Notes: generated by a model not told the origin, from the letters alone. A stretch of 64,000 nt of DNA from Enterobacter sp. RHBSTW-00175 (GCF_013927005.1 NZ_CP055930.1:2480001-2544000); one strand, 5' to 3'. Shown: positions 9,741 through 19,900, counted from the first letter of the stretch. Program-made: numbers and translations.

Positions 9741-9784
9741 CCCTCTCCCCGTGGGAGAGGGCCAGGGTGAGGGCATCAGACCGC
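9741..9784. repeat. REP-like palindromic repeat (copy 2)
   Basis: CCCTCTCCC-CGT-GGGAGAGGG plus CCAGGGTGAGGGCATCAGAC, near-identical to the copy at 6084. It lies between the divergently read ATPase and sensor-kinase genes, immediately before the kinase ribosome binding site, an unusual place for REP-type sequences since it would be in the kinase leader. Confidence 0.82.
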
Positions 9785-9800
9785 AAAGGAGCCTAAACAG

Positions 9801-12080
9801 ATGCCATCACGCCGTCCTCCGTTCTTCGCCAGTGCCCGCGGACGCCTGCTGATTTTTAATCTGCTGGTGGTGGCGGTGACGTTAATGGTCAGCGGGGTGG
9901 CGGTGCTTGGCTTCCGTCATGCCAGCCAGATCCAGGAGCAGGTGCAGCAGCAAACGCTGGATGACATGACCGGCAGCATGAACCTTGCGCGCGATACGGC
10001 GAATGTGGCCACGGCGGCGGTGCGACTCTCTCAGGTGGTGGGGGCGCTGGAATACAAAGGGGAAGCCGACAGGCTGAAGCAAACGCAAATGGCGTTGCGT
10101 CATTCGCTGGAGCAACTTGCCGATGCGCCACTGGCCCAGCAGGAGCCAGCGCTGGTGGCGCGAATTATTCGCCGGAGTAATGAATTACAGCAGAGCGTGA
10201 CGGGGATGCTGGAGCGTGGGCAGCGCCGACATCTTGAGCGTAACGCGCTGCTTAGCTCGCTCTACCAGAGCCAAAGTTATCTGCGCCATTTGCAGGACAT
10301 TAATCGCCGCTTCGGCAGCAATGTGCCGGATGCGCAGCAGCTTACGGAAATGGACCGGCTTATCATCGCCGCCATCGACACGCCTTCGCCCCGCGCCACG
10401 GTTCAACAGCTGGATGCGGTGACGGCCACCTTGCCCCGCAGCGCCACGCAGTCGGTGGTGAACATGGTGCTGCCCGACTTTGACAATGAACTGCGCAAGC
10501 TTGCCCCGCTATCTAACCAGCTGGAAGAGAGCGATTTGTCTATCAGCTGGTATATGTTTCATATCAAGGCGCTGGTGGCTATTTTAAACAGCGACATCAA
10601 TCAGTACGTTGAGCAGGTCGCGCAAGCCTCTACCCTGCGTACTGCCCAGAGCCATCAGGAGCTGCGCTCCATCAGCGTCTTTATCAGCGTGTTTGCTCTG
10701 CTGGCGCTGATTATCACCGGCTGCGCCTGCTGGTATATCTACCGCAATCTCGGGACTAACCTGACGGCGATTTCCAGAGCGATGTCGCGCCTTGCCCACG
10801 GGGAGCAGGATGTCTCGGTTCCCGCACTGCAACGGCGCGATGAGCTGGGTGAGCTGGCGCGCGCGTTTAGCGTTTTTGCCCGCAACACTGCGTCGCTTGA
10901 GCACACTACCCGGCTGCTGAAACAAAAAACCTCGCAGATGGAGATAGACCGCATAGAGCGTCAGGGGCTGGAAGAGGCGCTGCTGCACAGCCAGAAGATG
11001 AAGGCTGTCGGGCAGCTGACGGGCGGGCTGGCGCATGACTTTAACAACCTGCTGGCGGTGATTATCGGCAGCCTGGAATTAACCGACCCCGCCTCGCCGG
11101 ATGCGCTGCGCATCAACCGGGCGCGCAAGGCGGCCGAGCGCGGGGCGCTGCTGACCCAGCGTTTGCTGGCATTTTCCCGCAAACAGTCCCTGAATCCACA
11201 CGCGGTAGAGATGAAACCGCTGCTGGAAAACCTCGGCGAACTGATGTGCCACTCGCTGCCTGCCACCATCACGCTGGACATCGAAGCGCAGTCCCCGGCC
11301 TGGCCTGCGTGGATTGACGTTAGCCAGCTGGAAAACGCCATTATCAACCTGGTGATGAACGCCCGTGATGCCATGGAAGGGCAAACTGGGGTGATTAAGG
11401 TCCGCACCTGGAACCAGCGTGTCACCCGCAGTGACGGGCGCAGGCAGGACATGGTGGCGCTGGAGGTGATTGATCATGGCAGCGGGATGTCGCAGGAGGT
11501 GAAATCCCAGGTCTTCGAGCCGTTTTTCACCACCAAACAGACCGGTAGCGGCAGCGGACTGGGGCTGTCGATGGTTTACGGATTTGTGCGCCAGTCCGGG
11601 GGGCGCGTGGAGATAGAAAGTGCGCCAGGGCAGGGAACCACGGTGCGGCTACAGCTTCCGCGTTCAACGCTTGCGCCCGTTCCCCGGGATGAAACGCTGG
11701 CTGCTACCACCACGGCAGACAGCGATCGGCTGGTGCTGGTGCTGGAAGACGAGAGTGATGTTCGCCAGACCCTGTGCGAGCAACTTCACCAGCTAGGTTA
11801 CCTGACGCTTGAAGCCGAAAGCGGCGAGCAGGCGCTGAAAATGCTGAATGCTTCGCCGGATATTGGATTGTTTATCAGTGACTTAATGTTACCGGGTGGC
11901 TTAAGTGGCGCAGAGGTGATTAACCAGGTGCGAACCCAGTTCCCGCAGCTATCGGTGTTGCTGATGAGCGGTCAGGATCTCCGTCCGGCGCATAACCCAC
12001 AGTTGCCGGACGTGGCGTTATTACGCAAACCTTTTACCCGTGTACAGCTGGCGCAGGCGTTACGTAAGGTGACGGCATGA
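9801..12080 (+). CDS. hybrid sensor histidine kinase with C-terminal receiver domain
   Basis: 759 residues. Membrane segment at about 15-38, periplasmic sensor of about 250 residues, second membrane segment in SVFALLALIITGCACWYIY, HAMP, coiled coil, then HisKA with phospho-accepting His412 (LTGGLAHDFNNLLAV), HATPase with N box (NLVMNARDAME) and G box (GSGSGLGLSMVYG), and a receiver domain with Asp694 (LFISDLMLPGG). No phosphotransfer (HPt) domain is present, so phosphate either passes His to Asp to a separate HPt or the receiver is modulatory. Read divergently from the sugar operon and probably paired with the regulator at 2761. Confidence 0.92.
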   Translation: MPSRRPPFFASARGRLLIFNLLVVAVTLMVSGVAVLGFRHASQIQEQVQQQTLDDMTGSMNLARDTANVATAAVRLSQVVGALEYKGEADRLKQTQMALRHSLEQLADAPLAQQEPALVARIIRRSNELQQSVTGMLERGQRRHLERNALLSSLYQSQSYLRHLQDINRRFGSNVPDAQQLTEMDRLIIAAIDTPSPRATVQQLDAVTATLPRSATQSVVNMVLPDFDNELRKLAPLSNQLEESDLSISWYMFHIKALVAILNSDINQYVEQVAQASTLRTAQSHQELRSISVFISVFALLALIITGCACWYIYRNLGTNLTAISRAMSRLAHGEQDVSVPALQRRDELGELARAFSVFARNTASLEHTTRLLKQKTSQMEIDRIERQGLEEALLHSQKMKAVGQLTGGLAHDFNNLLAVIIGSLELTDPASPDALRINRARKAAERGALLTQRLLAFSRKQSLNPHAVEMKPLLENLGELMCHSLPATITLDIEAQSPAWPAWIDVSQLENAIINLVMNARDAMEGQTGVIKVRTWNQRVTRSDGRRQDMVALEVIDHGSGMSQEVKSQVFEPFFTTKQTGSGSGLGLSMVYGFVRQSGGRVEIESAPGQGTTVRLQLPRSTLAPVPRDETLAATTTADSDRLVLVLEDESDVRQTLCEQLHQLGYLTLEAESGEQALKMLNASPDIGLFISDLMLPGGLSGAEVINQVRTQFPQLSVLLMSGQDLRPAHNPQLPDVALLRKPFTRVQLAQALRKVTA

Positions 12081-12134
12081 GCTACAAAATTTGAGATTCC
12101 TCCGCTACCTCATGTCCCGGCCGTTCAATACAGT

Positions 12135-12163
12135 AAAGCCAGCCCCCCTGCGAGACTGGCTTT
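12135..12163 (+). promoter_or_regulatory. stem-loop abutting the yjdP start codon
   Basis: AAAGCCAG ... CTGGCTTT (8 bp arms, 13 nt loop) ends directly before the ATG at 12164. No clear Shine-Dalgarno precedes the gene. It could terminate transcription from the kinase gene or restrict yjdP translation; which one cannot be told. Confidence 0.5.
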
Positions 12164-12496
12164 ATGAAACGTTACTCTACCGCTTTGTTATTGGGTTTGC
12201 TGTCCCTGACCAGCCAACTGGCACATGCCGATATCGTTGATGATGCCATTGGCAACATTCAGAAGGCGATTAATGACGCCTATAACCCCAGCAGCAGTAG
12301 CAGCGATCGCAGCAGTGATGACGACGATCGTTATGACACCAGTCGTTCCACGGACAGCCGTCAGTATGACGACCGTCGCAGGCAGCTCGAGGACCGACGT
12401 CGCCGTCTGGATGAACGTCAGCGCCAGCTTGATGATGACAGACGTCGTCTCGAAGATGATGAGCGGCGGTTAGAGGAAGATTACGATCGCGGATAA
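12164..12496 (+). CDS. yjdP: YjdP family small exported protein
   Basis: 110 residues: signal peptide (about 1-22, cleavage after AHA), then DIVDDAIGNIQKAINDAY, a Ser/Asp-rich linker and a highly charged C-terminal half of Arg/Asp/Glu repeats (RRRQLEDRRRRLDERQRQLD) predicted as a long charged helix. Located next to phnP and convergent with it, as in E. coli. Function unknown. Confidence 0.88.
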   Translation: MKRYSTALLLGLLSLTSQLAHADIVDDAIGNIQKAINDAYNPSSSSSDRSSDDDDRYDTSRSTDSRQYDDRRRQLEDRRRRLDERQRQLDDDRRRLEDDERRLEEDYDRG

Positions 12497-12498
12497 GT

Positions 12499-12541
12499 GC
12501 GGTCTGTTGCCCTCACCTTAACCCTCTCCCACGGGAGAGGG
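12499..12541. repeat. REP-like palindromic repeat (copy 3, inverted)
   Basis: Inverted copy of the unit at 6084 and 9741, in the gap between the convergent yjdP and phnP genes. The CCCTCTCCC-ACG-GGAGAGGG stem may also end transcription from both sides. Confidence 0.82.
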
Positions 12542-12548
12542 AGAAAGC

Positions 12549-13307
12549 CTAATCCAGCACCAAAACCATTCCGTCATACCCTGCTTCAATCCCCTCCGGC
12601 AGTGGGTTATCCATCATCCACACGTCAAACTGGTGGCTGATATGCGTCAGTATCACCTGCGGGCAGCCAATGACCTCGTTCAGGGCAATAACTGCGTTTA
12701 AATCGCTGTGATTACGTGGCGTCTCTTCACGCGGCGCGTGGCTACAGTCGATGATGATGACCTGCGGCTGGTTGTTGAGCAGAAACTTCACCGTTTTATC
12801 CGGCAACCCGGCGGTATCCGACAGCCACGCCACGCGGCTGTGCGCGCTTTCCAGCAGATAGCCGAAGGTCAGTTTTGAGTGATTGAGCGGCAGCGGCGTA
12901 ACCCGTAATCCCTGAAGCTCAAACACCACGAACGGTGCCACGGTGTGATTAAAATCGAGCAGCCCCGGATGTTTGAAAAGATCGTCGCATCCTTCTTCAT
13001 CCGGCGGGCCGTACACCGGAATGGTGGCTCCCACACCCCAGCGCAGCGGGAACAAGCCCTGGACGTGATCCATATGATAGTGGGTGAGTAAAAACTGCTG
13101 GAAGCTACCTGCCGGCCAGTCGTCCATCAGGTGCGGTATCCCCGCGTCCAGCAGCGTTACCGCATCATTGAATTTGACCACCGCGCTACAGGGGCGGCGG
13201 CGGTGTTCATCCTGCAAACGCGCCCGGCGACAGGCCGCGCAGTCACAACCAAACACCGGCACCAGCTGTGCCCCACCTGTTCCCGTCAGCGTGATCGTCA
13301 GACTCAT
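12549..13307 (-). CDS. phnP: PhnP, phosphoribosyl cyclic phosphodiesterase
   Basis: 252 residues, metallo-beta-lactamase fold with the dinuclear metal motif THYHMDH and downstream metal ligands (SDTAG, DCSHAP, LTHISHQ), plus a structural zinc site near the N-terminus (CDCAAC). Hydrolyses 5-phosphoribosyl 1,2-cyclic phosphate, the product of C-P lyase, to ribose 1,5-bisphosphate. Last gene of the phn operon, 9 bp after phnO. Confidence 0.96.
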   Translation of the reverse strand: MSLTITLTGTGGAQLVPVFGCDCAACRRARLQDEHRRRPCSAVVKFNDAVTLLDAGIPHLMDDWPAGSFQQFLLTHYHMDHVQGLFPLRWGVGATIPVYGPPDEEGCDDLFKHPGLLDFNHTVAPFVVFELQGLRVTPLPLNHSKLTFGYLLESAHSRVAWLSDTAGLPDKTVKFLLNNQPQVIIIDCSHAPREETPRNHSDLNAVIALNEVIGCPQVILTHISHQFDVWMMDNPLPEGIEAGYDGMVLVLD

Positions 13308-13316
13308 AACGCACCT

Positions 13317-13751
13317 CTACAGCGGTTTAGTGAACCGGAAATGGCTCTGGGTATACCCTTCACGAACGTAAAAGCGGTGCGCACTGGTGCGCTTCACGCT
13401 GGTGGACAACTCGGTTAACTCGGCGCCCGCATGGCGAGCATAATCTTCCGCCCACGCCAGGAGCTGGCTGCCTATCCCCAGGCTTCGCGCCTGTGGCATC
13501 ACCACCAGCTCCTGGATCTCACCAATCCATCTGGCGTGGTGCAGATGAAACTGCATATGCAGCCCAATCATGCCGATAATTGTTCCGTCGAGCACTGCCA
13601 GCTGATAGTGCATATTGCGGTCCTGAAGATTGGCGAGAAACCCGGCGTGAAACGCCTGATGATCGAACTCGCTTTGTTTCAGCTCGCAAATCAGGCTATA
13701 AACGGCGGAAGCATCATCAGGCGTGGCAGGGCGAAGCTGGCAGTCAGGCAT
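13317..13751 (-). CDS. phnO: PhnO, aminoalkylphosphonate N-acetyltransferase
   Basis: 144 residues, GNAT fold with the acetyl-CoA loop [19 protein letters not shown]. Acetylates aminoalkylphosphonates, extending the substrate range of C-P lyase and detoxifying some of them. Overlaps the end of phnN by 8 bp. Confidence 0.95.
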   Translation of the reverse strand: MPDCQLRPATPDDASAVYSLICELKQSEFDHQAFHAGFLANLQDRNMHYQLAVLDGTIIGMIGLHMQFHLHHARWIGEIQELVVMPQARSLGIGSQLLAWAEDYARHAGAELTELSTSVKRTSAHRFYVREGYTQSHFRFTKPL

Positions 13752-14292
13752 GTTGTTTTTCCTTTTGGCGGATAAGTGAGAGGAAATTATTCACTGACTG
13801 TAACAAACTTCCATCGTTGTTGAGGATATGACATTGCGAAGGGGTATACCGTGCCGCACGCTCCAGCCGCAGGTCTATCTCCCGCGCGTTTTCACGCCCA
13901 CGGCTTTGCAGCCGGTTTCGCAGAATATCTGGCGATACCTGTAAGCACACCGGAAGCAGCGCGGATTCGTATCTGTCGCGGGCCTGGGTCAGATGTGCGC
14001 GTGAACCGTTCACCAGCACGTCAAACCCCGCGTGAAGCCACAAATCTATCTCCACGCCAACGCCATAGTAAAAGCCGTTAGCATGCCAGCTCAGCGCCAG
14101 TAAATTCTTCCCGGCGCGGGTAAAAAACTCCTGCTCGCTCAGCGAGATATGATTCTCACTTCCGGCGTTTGCCGCGCGGGTAATGTAACGATGCGCGACC
14201 AGCAGTTGTGAATGCTCCCGCTGGCGTAACGCCGTCAGCAGGCTGTCTTTACCGGAGCCCGAAGGCCCCATTAACCAGATTAATCTTCCCAT
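13744..14292 (-). CDS. phnN: PhnN, ribose 1,5-bisphosphokinase
   Basis: About 182 residues, guanylate-kinase-like P-loop ([14 protein letters not shown]). Phosphorylates ribose 1,5-bisphosphate to PRPP, linking phosphonate breakdown to nucleotide synthesis. The start is placed at 14292 ([10 protein letters not shown]), giving a 1 bp ATGA-type overlap with the phnM stop; a longer frame begins at 14319 but adds residues not found in the family. Confidence 0.95.
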   Translation of the reverse strand: MGRLIWLMGPSGSGKDSLLTALRQREHSQLLVAHRYITRAANAGSENHISLSEQEFFTRAGKNLLALSWHANGFYYGVGVEIDLWLHAGFDVLVNGSRAHLTQARDRYESALLPVCLQVSPDILRNRLQSRGRENAREIDLRLERAARYTPSQCHILNNDGSLLQSVNNFLSLIRQKEKQHA

Positions 14293-15428
14293 CAGAACAC
14301 CCGTTTTCCCTGACGCCATACATGGTCGATATGGATGTGCTCGCCCTTACGATGCGCCAGCACCAGATCCGCTCGTTTACCTTCACCAATCACACCGCGA
14401 TCCTGAAGGTGCAGCGCGTTGGCCGGGTTTTTCGTCACCAGACGGATCGCCTGCGGCAGGGTGAAGGTGTTGCTTTCGTCATCCGCCACCCGGAACGCCG
14501 CATCCAGCAGGCTGGCGGGGTAGTAATCAGAAGAGAGGATATCCAGCAGCCCGAGCGAAGCCAGTTTACTGGCGGCTACGTTGCCGGAGTGGGAGCCGCC
14601 GCGCACGATGTTTGGCGCGCCCATCAACACGTTCATGCCGTGCCTGCGCGAGGCCTCTGCGGCATCGAATGTGGTCGGGAATTCGGCGATCACACTGCCA
14701 AGCTGATGAGACTCAACCACATGCTCATGCGTGGCGTCGTCGTGGCTGGCAAGCGCGATATTACGGTCACGGCACATGGCCGCGATGGAGAGGCGGTTAG
14801 GCTGCGACCAGCGGGCAGCCAGGGCGAGTTGCTCTTCCTCGTAGCGCGCCATCTCGTCATTAGTAAGGGAGTATTTTCCCTGGTAGTACTCGCGATATTT
14901 TTCGATATTGGCAAACTGGCGCTGCCCCGGCGAGTGATCCATCAGCGACACCAGGGTGACGGGCTCGCGCCCGACCAGCTTCTCAAACAGCGGCAGCGTG
15001 GTGTGATGCGGCAGCTCGCAGCGCAGATGCAGACGATGCTCGGCACGGTTGAGGCCGCGTTTTTGCGTCTCTTCTACGGCGTTGATCATCTTTTCCAGAT
15101 TCTCAAGGCGATCGCCGCCGTCGCGCACGTCACCAATTGCCACCGCGTCCAGTACGGTCGTGATCCCGCTGGCCACCATCAGCGCATCGTGACTGCTCAT
15201 CGCCGAATGGGCGGGCCAGTCGACTTTTGGCCGTGGGGTAAAAAATTTGTCCAGATTATCGGTATGCAGTTCGATAAGCCCCGGCAGCAGCCAGCCGCCT
15301 TCGCCGTCCATCGCTTCAGGCGCGCGGCTTTGGGTTTCGGCAAACGCGCGGATCACCCCGTCCTGGATCTCAATCGAGCCGCCAACCACTTCATTTTCCA
15401 GCACCAGCTTTACGTTATTAACGATCAT
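14292..15428 (-). CDS. phnM: PhnM, ribose 1-methylphosphonate 5-triphosphate diphosphohydrolase
   Basis: 378 residues, amidohydrolase superfamily, with metal-binding [12 protein letters not shown] and later SHDDATHEH. Removes pyrophosphate from alpha-D-ribose 1-alkylphosphonate 5-triphosphate to give the substrate for PhnJ. Ends GKRVF before the phnN start. Confidence 0.96.
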   Translation of the reverse strand: MIVNNVKLVLENEVVGGSIEIQDGVIRAFAETQSRAPEAMDGEGGWLLPGLIELHTDNLDKFFTPRPKVDWPAHSAMSSHDALMVASGITTVLDAVAIGDVRDGGDRLENLEKMINAVEETQKRGLNRAEHRLHLRCELPHHTTLPLFEKLVGREPVTLVSLMDHSPGQRQFANIEKYREYYQGKYSLTNDEMARYEEEQLALAARWSQPNRLSIAAMCRDRNIALASHDDATHEHVVESHQLGSVIAEFPTTFDAAEASRRHGMNVLMGAPNIVRGGSHSGNVAASKLASLGLLDILSSDYYPASLLDAAFRVADDESNTFTLPQAIRLVTKNPANALHLQDRGVIGEGKRADLVLAHRKGEHIHIDHVWRQGKRVF

Positions 15429-16105
15429 GCGTGGGTCCCCATCGGGTGCAATCTGTCAGCCACGCGCGAACGCACGGTTTCATCGTGGAAGATCCCCACG
15501 ATCGCCGCGCCGCGTGCTTTGGCCTGTTCGATCAGCTCAACCACGGCTGTACAGTTTTTGCTGTCCAGCGAGGCGGTAGGTTCATCGAGCAGTAAAATCG
15601 GGTAATCGACGATAAACCCACGCGCAATGTTCACGCGCTGCTGTTCACCACCAGAAAACGTGGAAGGGGCGAGATGCCACAGGCGTTCCGGCACGTTGAG
15701 GCGCGTCAGCAGGCCTGCGGCTTTGGCGGCGCAGGTTTCACGCTGCACGCCCAGATCCAGCAGCGGCTGCATCACCACGTCCAGCGCGGAGATCCTGGGG
15801 ATCACCCGCAGAAACTGGCTCACCCAGCCGATCGTTGACCGGCGGACTTCCAGCACCTTGCGTGCCGGGGCCTGCACCAGATCCACCCACTCGCCATTGT
15901 GGCGGATGTGAATGTGGCCTTCGTCCGGCAGATAGTTGGCATAAAGCGAGCGCAGCAGGGTGGATTTACCGCTGCCAGAATGGCCATGCAGCACCACACA
16001 TTCGCCCTTGCTGACCTCAAGCGAGGCATTTTGCAGCACCGGCAGGCGCACGCCGTTTTGCTGGTGGAGCACAAAAGTCTTACTGACATTTTCAACGTGG
16101 ATCAT
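15425..16105 (-). CDS. phnL: PhnL, ABC-type ATPase subunit of the phosphonate pathway
   Basis: About 226 residues from ATG at 16105 ([18 protein letters not shown]), preceded by GAGG. Walker [10 protein letters not shown], signature [14 protein letters not shown], Walker [14 protein letters not shown]. Required with PhnGHI for transfer of phosphonate onto ribose triphosphate; resembles transporter ATPases but is not one. A longer frame starting at 16213 runs through a palindromic repeat and is rejected. Overlaps phnM by 4 bp. Confidence 0.95.
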   Translation of the reverse strand: MIHVENVSKTFVLHQQNGVRLPVLQNASLEVSKGECVVLHGHSGSGKSTLLRSLYANYLPDEGHIHIRHNGEWVDLVQAPARKVLEVRRSTIGWVSQFLRVIPRISALDVVMQPLLDLGVQRETCAAKAAGLLTRLNVPERLWHLAPSTFSGGEQQRVNIARGFIVDYPILLLDEPTASLDSKNCTAVVELIEQAKARGAAIVGIFHDETVRSRVADRLHPMGTHA

Positions 16106-16127
16106 TTTGGCCTCGTGGCGTTTTCTT

Positions 16128-16202
16128 GCCGGGTGGCGGCTTCGCCTTACCCGGCCTACAGGTGCGGTGTTCGTAGGCCGGGTAAGCGCAGCGCCACCCG
16201 GC
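16128..16202. repeat. BIME-type pair of inverted REP sequences inside the phn operon
   Basis: Two inverted REP units (GCCGGGTGGCGGCTTCGCC ... GGCGCTGCGCTTACCCGGC-type) face each other around a 15 bp centre. They split phnK from phnL within an operon whose other genes mostly overlap or touch, so they mark a probable mRNA-processing or stability boundary. Confidence 0.87.
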
Positions 16203-16212
16203 AACAGCAACA

Positions 16213-16968
16213 TCAGTTCTGCAAAACAGACGACACCAGCAGCTGAGTGTACGGATGGTGCGGATCGTCCAGCACGCGGTCGGTTAAACCACTTTCCACC
16301 ACCTGGCCCTGCTTCATCACCAACAGGCGGTCGGCCAGCAGGCGCGCAACACCCAGATCGTGGGTGACAATCACCACGGCAAGGTTCAGCTCTACCACCA
16401 GGCCGCGCAGCAGGTCGAGCAGGCGAGCCTGTACAGAAACGTCCAGCCCCCCGGTTGGCTCATCCATAAACACCAGCTTCGGGTGCGTGACCAGGTTGCG
16501 GGCGATTTGCAGACGTTGCTGCATCCCGCCGGAAAATGTCGTTGGCAGGTCGTCGATACGCGAGGCCGGGATTTCAACCTCTTCCAGCCAGTGTTGCGCA
16601 GTGGCGCGGATATGGCCGTAGTGGCGTGCACCGGTCGCCATCAGCCGCTCGCCGATATTTCCACCCGCCGATACCTGGCGGCGCAGGCCGTCCATTGGGT
16701 GTTGATGCACCACCCCCCATTCGGTGCGCAGCAGGCGACGGCGTTCGGCTTCGCTCATCCCGTACAGCGATTGGCCTTCATATAAAATGTCGCCATTTTG
16801 CGGCGTCAGGCGCGCAGAAATGGACTTCAGCAGAGTGGTTTTGCCCGAGCCGGACTCGCCGACAATCCCGAGCACTTCCCCCGGCCATAGCTCAAAGGAG
16901 ACATCGCTGAAGCCTTTGCCAGGCGCATAAAGGTGGGTCAGATTGTTGACCGAAAGCAGCGGTTTCAT
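16213..16968 (-). CDS. phnK: PhnK, ABC-type ATPase bound to the C-P lyase core
   Basis: 251 residues; Walker [10 protein letters not shown], signature [15 protein letters not shown], Walker [13 protein letters not shown]. PhnK docks on PhnJ in the C-P lyase core complex and ATP turnover is needed for the pathway. Overlaps phnJ by 4 bp, fitting a complex. Confidence 0.95.
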   Translation of the reverse strand: MKPLLSVNNLTHLYAPGKGFSDVSFELWPGEVLGIVGESGSGKTTLLKSISARLTPQNGDILYEGQSLYGMSEAERRRLLRTEWGVVHQHPMDGLRRQVSAGGNIGERLMATGARHYGHIRATAQHWLEEVEIPASRIDDLPTTFSGGMQQRLQIARNLVTHPKLVFMDEPTGGLDVSVQARLLDLLRGLVVELNLAVVIVTHDLGVARLLADRLLVMKQGQVVESGLTDRVLDDPHHPYTQLLVSSVLQN

Positions 16969-17810
16969 TGGCCTTTCGCCTCGCTCTGTTGGCGGCAGAA
17001 ATCGGTGTCGGAACAGACAAACATCCGTTTGCCGGTGTCATCCAGCACCACTTCATCCAGGTAGCTGTGTTTCGAGCCGCAGATGGCACATGGCTCATCC
17101 CACTCCTGCACCGTAAATGGGTGATCGTCGAAATCGAGGCTTTCCACACGGGTGTAAGGTGGCACAGCGTAAATACGCTTCTCGCGCCCTGCGCCGAATA
17201 GCTGGAGCGCAGGCATCATGTCCATTTTCGGGTTATCGAATTTTGGGATGGGCGACGGGTCCATCACGTAGCGCCCGTTGACCTTCACCGGGTAGGCGTA
17301 GGTGGTGGCAATATGGCCGAAGCGGGCGATATCTTCATACAGTTTCACCTGCATGATGCCGTACTCTTCCAGAGCGTGCATGGTGCGGGTTTCCGTTTCG
17401 CGCGGCTCGATAAAGCGCAGCGGCTCCGGGATAGGGACCTGGAAAATCAGGATCTGATCTTCAGTGAGCGGTGTTTCGGGAATGCGGTGGCGGGTCTGGA
17501 TAAGCGTTGCGTCTTCCGTGCGCTCGGTGGTGTTTACGCCCGTTACGCGCTTAAAGAAGTTGCGAATCGACACGGCGTTGGTGGTGTCGTCCGCGCCCTG
17601 GTCGATGACTTTCAGCACGTCGGCTTCACCGATCACGCTGGCCGTGAGCTGAATACCGCCAGTGCCCCAGCCATAGGGCATCGGCATTTCCCGGCCGCCG
17701 AACGGCACCTGATACCCCGGGATCGCCACGGCTTTTAAAATGGCGCGGCGGATCATGCGTTTGGTTTGCTCATCCAGATAAGCGAAGTTGTAGCCGTTTA
17801 AGTTAGCCAT
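16965..17810 (-). CDS. phnJ: PhnJ, radical SAM C-P lyase
   Basis: 281 residues. Contains the unusual radical-SAM cluster C-x2-C-x21-C followed after 5 residues by another Cys (CAIC ... FVCSDTDFC), corresponding to C241, C244, C266 and the catalytic C272 of E. coli. Cleaves the carbon-phosphorus bond of ribose 1-phosphonate 5-phosphate, releasing the alkane and the cyclic ribose phosphate handled by PhnP. All key residues are present. Confidence 0.97.
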   Translation of the reverse strand: MANLNGYNFAYLDEQTKRMIRRAILKAVAIPGYQVPFGGREMPMPYGWGTGGIQLTASVIGEADVLKVIDQGADDTTNAVSIRNFFKRVTGVNTTERTEDATLIQTRHRIPETPLTEDQILIFQVPIPEPLRFIEPRETETRTMHALEEYGIMQVKLYEDIARFGHIATTYAYPVKVNGRYVMDPSPIPKFDNPKMDMMPALQLFGAGREKRIYAVPPYTRVESLDFDDHPFTVQEWDEPCAICGSKHSYLDEVVLDDTGKRMFVCSDTDFCRQQSEAKGQ

Positions 17811-18867
17811 GTGATCGCTCCCGTTGCAGGCGTTTCAGCAGTTCCAGTTCGGCCTGGAAATCAACGTAGTGCGGCAGCTTGAGGTGCGAGACAAAGCCTG
17901 CTGCTTCCACGTTATCGGCATGAGCCAGCACAAATTCCTCGTCCTGTGCCGGGCCGGAGATATGTTCACCGTAGTCGGGTGCCTGCAACGCGCGGTCGAC
18001 CAGCGCCATGGCCATTGCCTTGCGTTCGCTCATGCCATACGCCAGGCCGTAACCGCGCGTGAAGTGCGGATCTTCGTCTTCCGGCGCCACAAAACCGTTG
18101 ACCATTTCACACTCGGTCATCAGCAGTTCGCCGACGTTAACCGCAAAACCCAGCTCTTCTGGCACAATTTCTACATCGATATAGCCACTGCGAATTTCTG
18201 CGGCGAATGGGTGGTTACGCCCGTAACCGCGCTGCGTAGAGTAGGCGAGCGCCAGCAGATAACCTTCGTCGCCGCGCATCAGCTGTTGCAGGCGCGATGA
18301 GCGTGAGCAAGGGTAAACCGGGGGCGTGCGGGTGATGTCGTCCGGCGTGCTTCCGGTATCTTCTTCGGCTTTTGCCAGCCCCTGATGCGCCAACAGGCTA
18401 AACACGTGCGGGGAGGTATCTTGCTGCGGCCCGGCCGTACTCAGGGAGGGCGTTTCACCGTTTGCCAGCAGCGTGAAATCCAGCAGACGGTGGGTGTAAT
18501 CGTAGGTCGGGCCAAGCAGCTGGCCGCCGGGGATATCTTTGTACACCGCCGATATTCGGCGCTCTAAGCGCATCTCAGCTGAATTAATCGGCTCGCTTAC
18601 CGCCAGTCTGGCAAGGGTGGTGCGGTAGGCGCGCAGCAGGAAAATGGCTTCGATGTTATCACCGCTGGCCTGCTTGAGTGCCAGCGCGGCCAGCTCGCGA
18701 TCGGCAATGCCGCCTTCGGTCATCACCCGGTCGACGGCCAGATTCAGCTGTTGTTCTATCTGGGCAACGCTCAGCTCGGGAAGCTGCTCATCACCCCGTC
18801 GTCTGTGCTCCTGCAACGAATGGGCGGCGGCAATCGCCTTTTCGCCCCCTTTAACGGCGACGTACAT
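17803..18867 (-). CDS. phnI: PhnI, C-P lyase core subunit
   Basis: 354 residues from ATG 18867 ([12 protein letters not shown]), which overlaps the phnH stop by one base; the ATG 6 bp upstream is less likely. Conserved ARGFIV-free alpha/beta protein with CSRSSRLQQLMRGDEGYLLALAYSTQRGYGR. With PhnGHL it attaches phosphonate to the ribose of ATP, releasing adenine; PhnI alone has nucleosidase activity. Confidence 0.96.
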   Translation of the reverse strand: MYVAVKGGEKAIAAAHSLQEHRRRGDEQLPELSVAQIEQQLNLAVDRVMTEGGIADRELAALALKQASGDNIEAIFLLRAYRTTLARLAVSEPINSAEMRLERRISAVYKDIPGGQLLGPTYDYTHRLLDFTLLANGETPSLSTAGPQQDTSPHVFSLLAHQGLAKAEEDTGSTPDDITRTPPVYPCSRSSRLQQLMRGDEGYLLALAYSTQRGYGRNHPFAAEIRSGYIDVEIVPEELGFAVNVGELLMTECEMVNGFVAPEDEDPHFTRGYGLAYGMSERKAMAMALVDRALQAPDYGEHISGPAQDEEFVLAHADNVEAAGFVSHLKLPHYVDFQAELELLKRLQRERSHG

Positions 18868-19451
18868 CAGCACACCTCCACATGAGTGGTTCGCGGTATC
18901 GCCAGCAGGCGTTCGCCGCAGGTCAGGATCAGGTCGATACCCAGCGGGAACGGGTGCGGGCGCTCGGTGAGTTCATGGATGATGCACTCCGGCAGCTGTG
19001 GCGCGATCATGCGCTCGTCGGCGATCCCCGCCCCGGTGAGGCGTAACATGCGCCCGCCACTCAGGCTGGATACCTGCAAAATCAGCGTGGCGCTGGTTTC
19101 CGGGGCCACGGCGCTGCCTTCGCTCAGGGCGTTGAGCTGTTCGTGGCTTATCTGCTCATCCGCCACCGCAAATATCGCCTGATGTGGCTGCTCTACCAGC
19201 GGGGCATTGGTGTGAAAACGCAGGTTCTGGCAGGCGATGTCGTTCGACATCCGGCCAGAAAGCCACACCGGGGTGTCGTTATCGGCAAGGGTCAGCAGCA
19301 CGCTGGTGGTAGCCAGGTTTAGTGGCAGCCAGCCTTGTGAAAGCTGATGCAGCGATACAATAACGCCCGGCTCGCTCATGGCTTTCAGCAGGCGACGAAA
19401 ACTGTGTTGGGCATCCTGGACGGCCAGGGTAAAAGCGGGTTGAAGCGTCAT
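18867..19451 (-). CDS. phnH: PhnH, C-P lyase core subunit
   Basis: 194 residues, starts [25 protein letters not shown] and contains [23 protein letters not shown], typical of PhnH. Structural/catalytic partner of PhnG, PhnI and PhnJ. Overlaps phnG by 4 bp. Confidence 0.95.
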   Translation of the reverse strand: MTLQPAFTLAVQDAQHSFRRLLKAMSEPGVIVSLHQLSQGWLPLNLATTSVLLTLADNDTPVWLSGRMSNDIACQNLRFHTNAPLVEQPHQAIFAVADEQISHEQLNALSEGSAVAPETSATLILQVSSLSGGRMLRLTGAGIADERMIAPQLPECIIHELTERPHPFPLGIDLILTCGERLLAIPRTTHVEVC

Positions 19452-19900
19452 GCGTTGTCTCCGCGAACGAGCGTAAAGAAGTCGACCCGGCTGGTGTTTA
19501 CTTCGGCCTGACGCGCGGCAAGGCGTGCGGCGCGGTCAGCTTCCAGCGGGGCAATGAGGGTTTCCATTAATGACTGGAAATGAGGTTGTTCCTGCAACAG
19601 GGCGTCGATGACCGCGCAGCGCTCTGCGTGCGCTTTATCGCGCCCTATCACGTAGCTATAGCCAAGCGTGCCGCTGTTCAGGCGAATGACGGCGCGGGTG
19701 AGCGTGGCATCTCCGGCAAAGAAGCGCTCGCCGGTTCCGCCCATGCGCGCCTGGATCTGCACCAGGCCAATCTCCGGCGTACGGATGGCTTCGTAATCTG
19801 GCGTCAGGCTGAGCGCATTCATGCGGCCATGCAGCGCGGCAGGCTGGCTATGAGCCAGCACACGCATCCAGCGCTGGCGGGTGGAGGTATCAAAGTGCAT
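19448..19900 (-). CDS. phnG: PhnG, C-P lyase core subunit
   Basis: 150 residues with the family core [16 protein letters not shown] and [24 protein letters not shown]. Member of the (PhnGHIJ)2 complex. The start directly follows the phnF stop codon with no intervening bases. Confidence 0.95.
   Translation of the reverse strand: MHFDTSTRQRWMRVLAHSQPAALHGRMNALSLTPDYEAIRTPEIGLVQIQARMGGTGERFFAGDATLTRAVIRLNSGTLGYSYVIGRDKAHAERCAVIDALLQEQPHFQSLMETLIAPLEADRAARLAARQAEVNTSRVDFFTLVRGDNA

Noticed and set aside
14208-15605. 465-residue frame on the plus strand
   Set aside because: Antisense to phnM and phnL, which are unmistakable; composition is that of a shadow frame.
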